Origin: Chryseobacterium sp.
Lineage (GTDB): Bacteria > Bacteroidota > Bacteroidia > Flavobacteriales > Weeksellaceae
Reading direction: 5' to 3'
Length of the DNA: 63,210 bases
Assembly: GCA_003248755.1 (NCBI GenBank)
Contig: QFQW01000009.1
Location: forward strand, 1-63,210
Shown piece after piece: positions 54,147 through 62,827 of the stretch (within the stretch, counting starts at the first letter, position 1; the number at the start of each line of letters is the position of its first letter). The notes beneath the pieces are model-generated. The model did not search any database. It worked only from the letters and a program-made list of their open reading frames with translations, and was not told the DNA's origin. Position numbers and translations under genes: made by a program.

Positions 54147-54767
54147 ATGATAAAATTAATACTTACTATATACGCAGGTCTGGAACACGCTTTTGAACCT
54201 GACCATCTGGTTGCCGTGAACACATTGGTATCCGAACGCGATAACTTAAAACAATCATTAAAAGATGGAATCTACTGGGGAATCGGTCATACTACTACCA
54301 TTTTCTTCATAGGCATAATAATGATCATATTCAAGATGAATATTGGCGAAGATGTGTTTAGGAATTTTGAAGCTTTTGTAGGATTAATGCTCATTGTCCT
54401 GGGAATCTTCCGATTATTGAAAATATTCTATCCTAATATCAAATTGACTTCCCAGCATTCACAGCATTTGCATCGTGCCGCGTTTGGAGTAGGTTCCATT
54501 CATGGATTAGCAGGAAGTGGAGCTTTGGTTATAATGGTTATTACTCAAATAAAATCCCCTGTTGATAGCTTTGCTTACCTTATGATTTTTGGATTCGGAT
54601 CGATTATCGGAATGTTTCTCGCCTCGTATTTGTTTAGCATTCCTTACACCAAGAGTTTCTTGAAATCAAAAAAAGCTCAACAGGCTTTAATTATTATTTC
54701 GTCTTTTTTATGTGTTTTTTATGGGGTAAAGGTTGTCATTGAAAATTTAGGCAACCATATATTTTAA
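54147..54767 (+). CDS. NiCoT/UreH-type nickel permease
   Basis: A 206-residue inner-membrane protein with about six helices. The nickel/cobalt signature HX4DH is present as HAFEPDH (His14-His20), followed by WGIGHTTTIFFIG and GSIHGLAGSGALVIMV. It would complete a nickel route of outer-membrane receptor, permease, HypA/HypB. It is the last gene of the plus-strand hydrogenase cluster. Confidence 0.88.
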   Translation: MIKLILTIYAGLEHAFEPDHLVAVNTLVSERDNLKQSLKDGIYWGIGHTTTIFFIGIIMIIFKMNIGEDVFRNFEAFVGLMLIVLGIFRLLKIFYPNIKLTSQHSQHLHRAAFGVGSIHGLAGSGALVIMVITQIKSPVDSFAYLMIFGFGSIIGMFLASYLFSIPYTKSFLKSKKAQQALIIISSFLCVFYGVKVVIENLGNHIF

Positions 54768-54832
54768 TTTATAAATTTCTCCTTTTAGGAAACTAAGACA
54801 TTTATTAAAGAGATAATCTTAATTACGCAATA

Positions 54833-54872
<40 letters not shown>

Positions 54873-54926
54873 CGTTGCGCATTTTGGTGTATATTTTTTA
54901 TAATGTACAACGGCTAATATTATAAC

Positions 54927-55145
54927 TTAAATATCATTTAAAACCTTCAAAATATTATCAATATCTTCTAATAAATGATTTGAGGAGAGTCCTGAGCTCA
55001 CTTTACTTGTAAATTTCAAGAAAAATTTCTAGTTTAATAAGTAAGATTTAAATTAGGACCTTACCGATTACCTTTCAGAAGATGCTACAGCGAAACGCTT
55101 ATCAATAAAGAGAAGGGGAGATGTTACAAAATCTTTTATTGTTAC
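54927..55145 (-). pseudogene. Decayed gene remnant (copy B)
   Basis: On the minus strand one frame keeps protein-like content across several stops: VTIKDFVTSPLLFIDKRFAV, SSER, then SSGLSSNHLLEDIDNIL and a final stop. The end is similar in protein and DNA to the fragment at 13422-13499. The family is not recognised. It indicates loss of a gene between the hydrogenase cluster and the two-component system. Confidence 0.4.
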
Positions 55146-55223
55146 TCATTTTCAAAAATTCAGTACTTTAACTGAATGTATTTTTATGCAGCTAATCTAT
55201 TTTTGCTTCAAATAAAATTTGAT

Positions 55224-55346
55224 ATGCAGGGATTTTTAGATTATTCAACACAAATTATTACATTTTTAAATTACTTCGGTTTAGAACTCATCGCAACCAT
55301 TGTTTTATTCATATCACTTATTATTACACTCAATCCTAAAAAGTAA
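55224..55346 (+). CDS. Possible 40-residue single-helix membrane peptide
   Basis: A short frame starting MQGFLDYSTQIITFLNYF and ending in LNPKK, with a hydrophobic helix of about 25 residues and a positive C-terminal end. It lies 63 bp before the response-regulator gene on the same strand. It overlaps no other gene; no ribosome-binding context proves it. Could be a chance frame. Confidence 0.3.
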   Translation: MQGFLDYSTQIITFLNYFGLELIATIVLFISLIITLNPKK

Positions 55347-55390
55347 ATCCTACAATTCTATCAGAAGCATTTTTCTTTGCTTTAATTTTA

Positions 55391-55398
55391 TATTTTTG
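55391..55398 (+). promoter_or_regulatory. -7 box of the two-component operon
   Basis: TATTTTTG matches TAnnTTTG, 12 bp upstream of the response-regulator ATG, so the leader would be very short. A TTTG at 55376-55379 is too close to be the normal -33 partner. Confidence 0.45.
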
Positions 55399-55409
55399 TA
55401 ATATTAGTT

Positions 55410-56111
55410 ATGAAAAAAATTATTCTGATAGAAGATGAATCCAGCGTTGTTTCCTTTATTAAAAAAGGATTACAAGAATTAGACTATGGAATTTCTGTAG
55501 CTTTGGATGGTTCTACAGGGATAAAACTGGTGGAAGAAAATAACTTTGATATGATTATCCTTGACATTATGTTGCCCGACATCAATGGATTGGAAGTCTG
55601 CAAAGAAATCCGAAAAAAGAATAAAACTATCCCAATTTTATTTTTAACTGCATTAGACTCTTCAGAAAATATAGTTTTAGGGCTGGAAAGCGGCGGTGAT
55701 GATTACCTTGTAAAACCCTTCAAATTCATAGAATTGGTTGCCAGAATCAAATCCCTCTTAAGAAGAAGCGGACACAACAACGGAACAGAATCCAACGAAA
55801 TAGATAGTGAACATGTTTATCATTTTTCTGATTTGACAGTTAATGATTACACAAAAAAAGTAACTCGCGCAGGTCTGGAAATCTCATTAACCTCTACAGA
55901 ATATAAGCTTTTACTCTACTTTCTGAACAACCCGGAAAAAGTAATCTCAAGAGCAGAAATTCTGGAAGCTGTTTGGGGTGTAAATTACGAATTAGGAACA
56001 AATGTCGTAGATGTGTATGTTAATTATCTCAGAAAAAAACTTGATAGTCAAGAAGATGACAAAATCATTCATACAGTTATTGGAATGGGTTATGTTCTGA
56101 AAAAATCTTAA
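55410..56111 (+). CDS. OmpR-family response regulator
   Basis: A 233-residue regulator: receiver domain (1-120, phospho-acceptor Asp52 in ILDIMLPDI, LTALD, YLVKPF) and winged-helix DNA-binding domain (about 130-230; LTSTEYKLLLYFLNNPEKVISR, VDVYVNYLRKKLD). It is 3 bp before the histidine kinase gene. The repeat array at 57541-57601 is a good candidate target, since OmpR-type proteins bind 11-bp direct repeats. Confidence 0.95.
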   Translation: MKKIILIEDESSVVSFIKKGLQELDYGISVALDGSTGIKLVEENNFDMIILDIMLPDINGLEVCKEIRKKNKTIPILFLTALDSSENIVLGLESGGDDYLVKPFKFIELVARIKSLLRRSGHNNGTESNEIDSEHVYHFSDLTVNDYTKKVTRAGLEISLTSTEYKLLLYFLNNPEKVISRAEILEAVWGVNYELGTNVVDVYVNYLRKKLDSQEDDKIIHTVIGMGYVLKKS

Positions 56112-56114
56112 TCA

Positions 56115-57509
56115 ATGCTGAAAAAAATCACTACCAATCAAACCAAAACAATGCTTCTTTTGATGCTTGTTTTTTCAGTGGTCATCCTATTGTTCAGCGG
56201 ATTGGTGTATTTTTCTATCGTTAATTTTTCCCATCAGCGTTTTTATGAATTACTGAAAATCCGAGCAACGACAATTGTTCAAATCGAAAAAGGAAAGGAA
56301 CACCTAGATCTTCCGGAGAATCATATTCTGAATAGCCTTAATGACGAGGAACTACCAATGGAAAAAGACTATGTTTTTGCTGTTCCAACGGATTCTAATT
56401 TCAACCAAATATCAAAAGAAGTTCATATTCCTGATTCTTTTTTCAAAAACATTGTTCGGAAGGGCGAAGCCAATTATAACGACAAAGAGTTTTATTACAT
56501 TGGACAAACTTTCAAATCTAATAACAAAGAATATATTGCAATAGCTTCGGCAAAGAATCATTATGTAGTTTATTATCTCGGTTATTTGAAAAGAACATTG
56601 ATAACCTGTATGATTTTATCTTTATTCTTTTCAATGATATTTTCATTTTATCTTTCCAAGACATTGTTCAAACCTATACTTAAAATCACAGGAAAAGTAA
56701 AAGAAATCAGCTCAGAAAACCTTCATTTGAGACTTGAACCTCAGTCCGGAAATACGGAGTTGAATGAATTGGTAGATACATTTAACGATATGCTGAACAG
56801 AATCGAAACTTCTTTCGAAACGCAAAATCATTTAATTGGAAATGTTTCTCACGAGCTCAGAACGCCTTTAACATCTATTATGGGAGAAGCAGATGTGGCT
56901 CTTTCCATTAATAGATCCGAAGAACATTACCGGGAAACATTAGAAATCATTCTGGACGAAGCCGAAAAATTAGACCGAAAAATCAAAGCTCTGCTAATGA
57001 TTGCGCAAACAGGTTTTGATGGCAAAAGTCAGAAAATGGAAAAAGTAAGAATGGATCAGCTTCTTTGGGACGTTATCGAAACAGCTAAGCGAATCAATTC
57101 TAAGAATAATGTCTATATGGACATTAGTATGCTACCTGATAATCCTAAAAAGCTGAAAGTCTTTGGTAATGACCAGCTTCTCCATCTTGCAATGGCAAAC
57201 ATCATCAACAACGGCTGCAAATATTCTAATTTCCAACAAGTTAAAGTGTCTCTTGGTGCTACTGATGATCACGTTTATATCATCATAAAAGACAGTGGAA
57301 TTGGAATTCCTGATTCTGAGATGGATAAAATTTATGATCCGTTTTTCCGTGCTTCAAATACCAAAAATTATGAAGGTTACGGAATTGGATTGCCTCTTGC
57401 AAGAAACATCATTAGAATGCATAATGGTGAATTGATCGTAAATTCCAAGATTAATGTGGGAACAACTGTTCAAATCAGATTCCCAATTTTTGTTCCAACA
57501 GAACAGTAA
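56115..57509 (+). CDS. Sensor histidine kinase
   Basis: A 464-residue membrane kinase: helix 1 (about 13-36), periplasmic domain (about 37-158), helix 2 (about 160-180), HAMP (about 182-235), HisKA with His246 in VSHELRTPLTS, and ATPase domain with NIINNGCKYSNF, DSGIGIPDSEM and GYGIGLPLARNII. It phosphorylates the regulator encoded just before it. The overall layout is like CusS-type sensors; the signal is unknown. Confidence 0.95.
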   Translation: MLKKITTNQTKTMLLLMLVFSVVILLFSGLVYFSIVNFSHQRFYELLKIRATTIVQIEKGKEHLDLPENHILNSLNDEELPMEKDYVFAVPTDSNFNQISKEVHIPDSFFKNIVRKGEANYNDKEFYYIGQTFKSNNKEYIAIASAKNHYVVYYLGYLKRTLITCMILSLFFSMIFSFYLSKTLFKPILKITGKVKEISSENLHLRLEPQSGNTELNELVDTFNDMLNRIETSFETQNHLIGNVSHELRTPLTSIMGEADVALSINRSEEHYRETLEIILDEAEKLDRKIKALLMIAQTGFDGKSQKMEKVRMDQLLWDVIETAKRINSKNNVYMDISMLPDNPKKLKVFGNDQLLHLAMANIINNGCKYSNFQQVKVSLGATDDHVYIIIKDSGIGIPDSEMDKIYDPFFRASNTKNYEGYGIGLPLARNIIRMHNGELIVNSKINVGTTVQIRFPIFVPTEQ

Positions 57510-57540
57510 AACTATCTTGATAAATAAATTTAGATTGAAA

Positions 57541-57618
57541 TTTTAATCTCATTCTAATCTCTTTAATTACATTTTAATCCGATTCCAAATCTTTTCTAAT
57601 AAGGTCGTAATAGTTTTG
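57541..57618 (+). promoter_or_regulatory. Promoter with six-copy ~11-bp repeat array
   Basis: TAAT-centred units start at 57544, 57555, 57564, 57575, 57586 (degenerate, CAAATC) and 57597, i.e. steps of 11, 9, 11, 11 and 11 bp, each with a T-rich left flank (TTTTAATCTC, TTCTAATCTC, TTTTAATCCG). They run up to an exact -7 box TAGTTTTG at 57611-57618, 39 bp before the gene at 57657. This suits a row of OmpR-type regulator dimers, most simply the one encoded at 55410. Confidence 0.6.
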
Positions 57619-57656
57619 TATTATCAAATTACAAAACAACATAAAACTTCAAAGTT

Positions 57657-58148
57657 ATGACCGGAACTATTTTAATTGCTACAGATTTTTCATTGGAATC
57701 TTTGGATATTCTAAAGAAAGTTTTGAAGAAAAAAAACGATTCGGGAGACGAATCCAAATATAATATTCTTTTGGTATCGGGATATGAAATGAACGACTCC
57801 ATCAGAGATCTTCTTTTTTCAACAAAAAACACAATATTTAACAAAATCAGATCCGAAGAATTCTGTGATGCCTACAACATTATTAAGAACAAATATCCTC
57901 ATCTAGTCAACAAAATCATCTGTGATATATTCTCAGGGAGTTTCCAAAGAACTTTTAACAATTTTATAGATGCTAAAAAAGTAGATGAAGCTTATTATGC
58001 TGCTGCCAAGAGCAAAAATCTACACAAAAATCAGTTTGAAATCACATCATTCCTGAAAAAATGCAAATACGTTGATGCTCAAGAAGTCGTGACAGAGATG
58101 CCAGAGTTTGTTCCGGAAAAAGGAAGACTAGCCGAAGTATTCTTATAA
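57657..58148 (+). CDS. UspA-like protein
   Basis: A 163-residue cytoplasmic protein. The start TILIATDFSLESLDILKKVL resembles the first strand and helix of universal stress proteins, and YNILLVSGYEM could be the second strand; the usual glycine-rich nucleotide loop at the end is not evident. It is 46 bp before the YoaK-like gene and lies behind the repeat-array promoter, so both are probably outputs of the two-component system. Confidence 0.55.
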   Translation: MTGTILIATDFSLESLDILKKVLKKKNDSGDESKYNILLVSGYEMNDSIRDLLFSTKNTIFNKIRSEEFCDAYNIIKNKYPHLVNKIICDIFSGSFQRTFNNFIDAKKVDEAYYAAAKSKNLHKNQFEITSFLKKCKYVDAQEVVTEMPEFVPEKGRLAEVFL

Positions 58149-58193
58149 TCATCTAATATCAAAACTAATTATTAATTAAGAAAAAGTAAAATA

Positions 58194-59054
58194 ATGTTAA
58201 GAAATTATAGTAACAGCAGAACGTTGGGAGACAACATTAGACTGGGGACGCTGACTGCATTCACTGCAGGGACTATAAATATAGCATCTCTATTGATATT
58301 TCTCTCATTTACGTCCAACGTAACAGGGCATTATGCAATTTTTGCAGCAGAAATCAGCCAAGGAAACTGGACACAAGTCGCAGTTGTGGCTTCTTGGATT
58401 TTCTTATTTTTCTTCGGAGGCTTTGTTGCCAATTTAAGTGTCATTAATTTTAATAAAAAAAGTAAATATTTTGCTCATGCGTTTCCTCTTATTTTAGAGA
58501 TTATTTGTCTTTTGTCGGTTGGAATCTATGGACAACTCTATTACAAAAAAACATTAGGAGAAACTGAAGCTCTGGTTGCATTGATGCTCTTTGCAACAGG
58601 TTTACAAAATGGATTGACGGCAAGTATTTCAAACTTCTCGGTTAAAACAACTCACTTAACTGGAACAACAACCGATTTGGGAATTTTGTTTTCTATGTTT
58701 ACTCAGAAAAAATTCAGAAAAAATCCAGAGTTGATTGCAAGAGCAAAACTATTAATAAGTATTATGCTGGCATATGTTTTAGGAGCAGTATTTTCGGGAT
58801 TAACTTATTACAAGTTAGAATTTAGAGTATTCTATGTAATATGTATTTGTTTGCTGGTTGTAATTGGTTATGATTTTTATAAAATCAATATCAGGCACTT
58901 CCGTACAGAATATAGATATTATAAAATTTTTCACAAACCAACTTTTATTGCATTTTTATATTATAAAATTCACAATAAAGATGAGAAAAGAACCACAAGT
59001 ATTGGAACAAAAAATACAAGACCACAAACCAAACTTGCATTCGGAGAAAAGTAG
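58194..59054 (+). CDS. YoaK/DUF1275-family membrane protein
   Basis: A 286-residue inner-membrane protein with about six helices. DUF1275 features are visible: LTAFTAGTINIASLLIF, SFTSNVTGHYAIFA, ALMLFATGLQNGLTASIS and TTHLTGTTTDLGILFS. The C-terminal 40 residues are charged and cytoplasmic. Function of the family is not established. It is co-transcribed with the UspA-like gene and ends at a bidirectional terminator. Confidence 0.88.
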   Translation: MLRNYSNSRTLGDNIRLGTLTAFTAGTINIASLLIFLSFTSNVTGHYAIFAAEISQGNWTQVAVVASWIFLFFFGGFVANLSVINFNKKSKYFAHAFPLILEIICLLSVGIYGQLYYKKTLGETEALVALMLFATGLQNGLTASISNFSVKTTHLTGTTTDLGILFSMFTQKKFRKNPELIARAKLLISIMLAYVLGAVFSGLTYYKLEFRVFYVICICLLVVIGYDFYKINIRHFRTEYRYYKIFHKPTFIAFLYYKIHNKDEKRTTSIGTKNTRPQTKLAFGEK

Positions 59055-59098
59055 AAAACACATCAATATATCAATTTTTTGTAATAGTTCTTTATTAA

Positions 59099-59130
59099 AA
59101 AACCGCTGAAGATTAGTCTTCAGCGGTTTT
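59099..59130. terminator. Bidirectional terminator between DUF1275 and trxB
   Basis: Perfect 14-bp stem AAAACCGCTGAAGA/TCTTCAGCGGTTTT with loop TTAG, T-rich on both outer sides, between two convergent genes. Confidence 0.93.
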
Positions 59131-59153
59131 GATTTTTATTTTTTAAATTTTAA

Positions 59154-60122
59154 TTATTGCTCCACCCAAGTATGATTTTCGCCTGCTAATTCACCAAGAT
59201 ACTTCTCTGCATCCATTGCTGCCATACAACCGCTTCCTGCCGCTGTAATTGCTTGTCTGTAATGATGGTCCTGCACATCTCCTGCTGCAAAAACACCTGG
59301 AAGATTGGTTCTTGCAGATTTTCCTTCGGTAATGATATATTCATTTTCATCAAGGTCGATTTGTCCTTTGAAAAGTTCCGTATTGGGTTTATGACCAATT
59401 GCTATGAAAATCCCATGAACATCTATTGTAGAAACCTCATCTGTCAAATTATTAACAACCATGGCTCTTTCTACTAGGGCGTTTTCACCTTCGATTCCGA
59501 TTAATTCGTGATTGTATTTCACCTCAATATTGGAAGTACTTAGAACTCTGTCAACCATAACTTTTGAAGCACGGAAGTGGTCTTTTCTTACTAGCAAAGT
59601 CACTTTATTACAAATCTTAGAAAGATAAGTCGCTTCTTCTGCAGCTGTATCTCCAGCTCCAACTACTACAACATCTTTTCCTCTATAGAAAAATCCGTCG
59701 CAAGTTGCACAAGCTGAAACACCTCCGCCAGCATATTTTTTCTCATCTGCCAATCCAAGATATTTTGCAGCAGCACCTGTAGAAATAATTACACTTTTCG
59801 CCAAAATATCACGAGAACCTGTACTCAATTTATGGATTCCCCCTCTTACATTGGAAAATTCAACTTTGGAAATCATCTCGTAATGAACTTTAGTTTCAAA
59901 ACGTTCTGCTTGCTTTTGTAGTTGAAGCATCATTTCTGGTCCTGTAATTCCATCCGGATAACCTGGGAAATTTTCTACTTCTGTAGTTGTTGTTAATTGT
60001 CCGCCTGGTTCCAATCCTGTGAAAAGTTCCGGTTTTAGGTTTGCTCTTGCTGCGTAAATTGCTGCTGTAAAACCAGCTGGCCCAGAACCTACAATCACAC
60101 AATCTAAGATATTGTTTTCCAT
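59154..60122 (-). CDS. trxB: Thioredoxin reductase
   Basis: A 322-residue FAD/NADPH enzyme. FAD-binding GSGPAGFTAAIYAARA (12-27), redox-active CATC (Cys138, Cys141), NADPH-binding VVVGAGDTAAEEA and GVFAAGDVQDH near the end. It reduces thioredoxin in the cytoplasm. Length is normal. A -7 box lies upstream at 60193-60200. Confidence 0.97.
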   Translation of the reverse strand: MENNILDCVIVGSGPAGFTAAIYAARANLKPELFTGLEPGGQLTTTTEVENFPGYPDGITGPEMMLQLQKQAERFETKVHYEMISKVEFSNVRGGIHKLSTGSRDILAKSVIISTGAAAKYLGLADEKKYAGGGVSACATCDGFFYRGKDVVVVGAGDTAAEEATYLSKICNKVTLLVRKDHFRASKVMVDRVLSTSNIEVKYNHELIGIEGENALVERAMVVNNLTDEVSTIDVHGIFIAIGHKPNTELFKGQIDLDENEYIITEGKSARTNLPGVFAAGDVQDHHYRQAITAAGSGCMAAMDAEKYLGELAGENHTWVEQ

Positions 60123-60192
60123 TTTTATGATTAAATTATTTTATTTTTAAGGATATAAATTTGTTAAAATTTCTTTTCGAAATTGGAGTTTT

Positions 60193-60200
60193 CAAATATA
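60193..60200 (-). promoter_or_regulatory. -7 box of trxB
   Basis: TATATTTG on the minus strand is an exact TAnnTTTG match, 70 bp upstream of the trxB start. A TTTG on the same strand lies about 25 bp further upstream, slightly wider than usual. Confidence 0.45.
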
Positions 60201-60317
60201 ATTTCTTTGATTGAAAAATCGAGTACAAATTTCGGGAATTAATTATTCAAAACCTATATAAAACATCAATGTGAAATATATGAATGATGAATGATTGTAA
60301 AAAGTCATTAGTCTCTT

Positions 60318-60390
60318 AAACGATAAACCGCCCTGTCAAAAATTTCCTTAAAATTCTTGCCACTCTCCCACTGAGGGGAATTTTTAAACC
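60318..60390. repeat. Structured intergenic repeat upstream of trxB
   Basis: Between trxB and holA, a string beginning AACGATAAACCGCCCTGTCA and running through AAAATTC (60351-60357)/GAATTTT with a CCC/GGGG-rich centre resembles a dispersed repeat that I recall from Chryseobacterium genomes. It extends into the last codons of holA. It carries no gene. Confidence 0.4.
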
Positions 60391-61421
60391 GGAACTTTCA
60401 GTTCATCGATTTTTATGATTTTGTAAACCAGTTCTTTGTAGATTTCTTCATCTTCCATTTGTCGTACGCCGAGACCTTTTGACTTCAAATCCATTTCGCG
60501 AAGAACAGAAATGACTCTAGTCGCGTGTTTCAACGGATAAAATCTCGCTGCTTCTGAATAATCTTTGATGGCGTAAGGATTAACACCCATTGTTGAGGCG
60601 ATCGTTTGAGGCGATTGTCCGTTCAAAGTATGATAAATAATAATGTTAGAAAAGAAATTGTAAAGCGCTCCAAAAGCCATTTGGATGGGATTTGATTTTT
60701 TGTTCTTTCCCATATAATAAGCGATGCTAAAAGCTTTTGCCTGGTCTTTTGTCGCTAATGCTTTCTGAAGTTCGAAGATGTTGAAGTCCTTGCTGATTCC
60801 TACGTGTTCTTCAATGATCTTTCCGTCTAGAATAGCACCATCCTTTAGAACGATTTTCAGCTTATTCAATTCATTTGCAATTCTGGAAAGGTCGTTACCG
60901 AGATATTCTGCCAGGAGATGGCTAATGTTTGGCGCAGATTTGATTCCCATCACAGTCATCTCTCCCTGAATCCAAGTCGGAAGCTGATAATCTTTCATCT
61001 TCTCACTCGTGAAAAGCATTCCGGATTTGGCTAAGGTTTTTGCTACTTTTTTTCTGGCATCCAGCTTTTTGTGCTTATGTGCAATTACCAAAATAGTTGA
61101 AGGAACAGGATTTTCCAGATAAGCTTCTAGTGCTTTGGATTCTTCGTCATTCAGTTTCATATCCTGTGCTTCTTTCACAATAATGAGTTGTTTGTCTCCC
61201 ATCATCGGATATTGTCTTGCTAAGGAAAGAATCTCGAGATAACCTGTATCACGACCATAAGCAATGGTTTGGTTGAAAGCTTTCTCGTCTTCTTCCAATA
61301 CATCCTGTTCAAAATGCTTGACAGCCAAATCGATATAAAAAGCCTCGTCGCCCTGAAAAAAATAAACCGGTAAGAGTTCTTTATTTTTAATATTTTTGAG
61401 GATAATATCTATTTCTTTCAT
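60384..61421 (-). CDS. holA: DNA polymerase III delta subunit
   Basis: A 345-residue clamp-loader subunit. Typical segments: LPVYFFQGDEAFYIDLAVKH, the central TWIQGEMTVMGIKSAPNIS, LLAEYLGNDLSRIANELNKL and the C-terminal collar region ATRVISVLREMDLKSKGLG. It loads the sliding clamp during replication. It is divergent from the nuclease-like gene with only 8 bp between the two start codons. Confidence 0.93.
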   Translation of the reverse strand: MKEIDIILKNIKNKELLPVYFFQGDEAFYIDLAVKHFEQDVLEEDEKAFNQTIAYGRDTGYLEILSLARQYPMMGDKQLIIVKEAQDMKLNDEESKALEAYLENPVPSTILVIAHKHKKLDARKKVAKTLAKSGMLFTSEKMKDYQLPTWIQGEMTVMGIKSAPNISHLLAEYLGNDLSRIANELNKLKIVLKDGAILDGKIIEEHVGISKDFNIFELQKALATKDQAKAFSIAYYMGKNKKSNPIQMAFGALYNFFSNIIIYHTLNGQSPQTIASTMGVNPYAIKDYSEAARFYPLKHATRVISVLREMDLKSKGLGVRQMEDEEIYKELVYKIIKIDELKVPV

Positions 61422-61429
61422 CTTAAAGT

Positions 61430-61864
61430 ATGCAAGTTCCGAAGCTAAATTTTGAAAATGAGTTCGATTTCCAAATCAAACAAGACAAAGATACATTTTT
61501 TATCTATGATCTGGTAAGGAAAAGCTGGCTTGTACTGACTCCGGAAGAATGGGTGAGACAGCATTGGCTTCATTATTACAGGTTTGTAAAAAAGAAAAAT
61601 CTATCGTCATTAATCCTTGAAAAAAAACTGGAACTGAACGGGACAACAAAGCGAATTGACCTTCTCATAACCGAAAAAACAAAACCGAAAATATTACTGG
61701 AACTCAAAGCTCCGAATATTGCTTTGAAAGAAATCCATTTTGAACAAATAGCACGCTACAACAGCTTAATTGGTGCTGAACAAATCATCATCAGCAACGG
61801 ATTGCATCATATTTTTGCTGACTATAAAGACGGAAAATACCAGTTTTTGAATGCTAAAGTTTGA
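61430..61864 (+). CDS. Single-domain PD-(D/E)xK protein, HsdR N-terminal type
   Basis: A 144-residue protein that is only the nuclease-like N-terminal domain of type I restriction HsdR. The catalytic triad is readable: Asp77 in RIDLLI, and Glu91 and Lys93 in LLELKAP. No helicase or HsdM/HsdS genes are near, so it is not part of a restriction system. It faces holA head-to-head, an arrangement I recall from other flavobacteria, suggesting a role linked to DNA replication or repair. Confidence 0.82.
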   Translation: MQVPKLNFENEFDFQIKQDKDTFFIYDLVRKSWLVLTPEEWVRQHWLHYYRFVKKKNLSSLILEKKLELNGTTKRIDLLITEKTKPKILLELKAPNIALKEIHFEQIARYNSLIGAEQIIISNGLHHIFADYKDGKYQFLNAKV

Positions 61865-61867
61865 GAA

Positions 61868-62824
61868 TTACTTCTGATTTTTTTTGATAATTGGAAGGAG
61901 AGAATTCACAAATTTTCTTGAGCCCTTATTGTTAAGATGAGAAAAATCCATAAAGTCAGAACAATCATAATTTTCAAGAGTATTGGAGTCAATGTAATTT
62001 CCATATTTTGAAAAGTACAACCTTGAAAGATTTCTAAATTTATCTATTTTGACTTTAGATTTTTCTGCAAAATATTTTTTGTTGAGTGGAGACAGCACGA
62101 GAATATAATCTGTATTATTTTTTTTCAGAAAATCAATAAGGTTCTCCAATGATTCTTGCTGCTTTTCTAGAGGTATAAAGTTATTAATTTTGATTTCGGG
62201 GGTTTTTATTTTATTATCATATATTTGATTGGAAGTAATGAAACCACCAGAGATATATCTGTCTTTTTTTTCAGAAATAGAATCATTCAGTTTTTTTAAT
62301 CTATTTTCTTCTTCAATACCTGTATATTTTATAATTAATGCATTAAAAGCCATCAAACTGGGTGCAGTCATAAACATATCATAATCGTAAATACTATTAC
62401 GGGAGTTCATAATTGCACTGACATTCTCATATCTTGTAGGATTAAGCATCAAATAAGGATTAACATCTATAATTACCAGTTTCGGTTTAACTATTTGAAA
62501 ATATTTTCTGGCAATTATATTAGTCAAATTGGGTTTCTGGGAGCTTGTTCCTAAATTATAATATTGATATTTATTTTCCTTAAAAACCCGGGCATCATAG
62601 TTTCTGGTTGCTAAACTGGATCCAAAAATTAAAATATCTATTTTGTTTTCTTTTTCAATCTCGGCAAACTTTCTGGCCTCAAAACTATGCACGAGTTTTT
62701 CTTTTTTAGGAATATTATTTCCTAAAATTCTAATATCATACTTGTAAAACATAACAATTACTAAACAATAGATTATTATTGAAACAAATAAAAATTTCAA
62801 AAAATTAATTAGTAATCTTTTCAT
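61868..62824 (-). CDS. Membrane-anchored SGNH-like esterase/acetyltransferase partner
   Basis: A 318-residue protein with an N-terminal membrane anchor (about 7-28) and an extracytoplasmic domain. SGNH-type landmarks are FGSSLATRN (Ser69 or Ser70), NLGTSSQ and DFSHLNNKG (Asp293, His296). It is 3 bp after the MBOAT gene; such pairs O-acetylate surface polysaccharides, as AlgI/AlgJ or DltB/DltD do. Its function is inferred from that pairing. Confidence 0.75.
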   Translation of the reverse strand: MKRLLINFLKFLFVSIIIYCLVIVMFYKYDIRILGNNIPKKEKLVHSFEARKFAEIEKENKIDILIFGSSLATRNYDARVFKENKYQYYNLGTSSQKPNLTNIIARKYFQIVKPKLVIIDVNPYLMLNPTRYENVSAIMNSRNSIYDYDMFMTAPSLMAFNALIIKYTGIEEENRLKKLNDSISEKKDRYISGGFITSNQIYDNKIKTPEIKINNFIPLEKQQESLENLIDFLKKNNTDYILVLSPLNKKYFAEKSKVKIDKFRNLSRLYFSKYGNYIDSNTLENYDCSDFMDFSHLNNKGSRKFVNSLLPIIKKNQK

Positions 62825-62827
62825 TAT

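Noticed and set aside
61430..61864. Type I restriction-modification remnant
   Set aside because: No HsdM, HsdS or helicase part nearby, the short frame is intact, and the linkage to holA looks stable.
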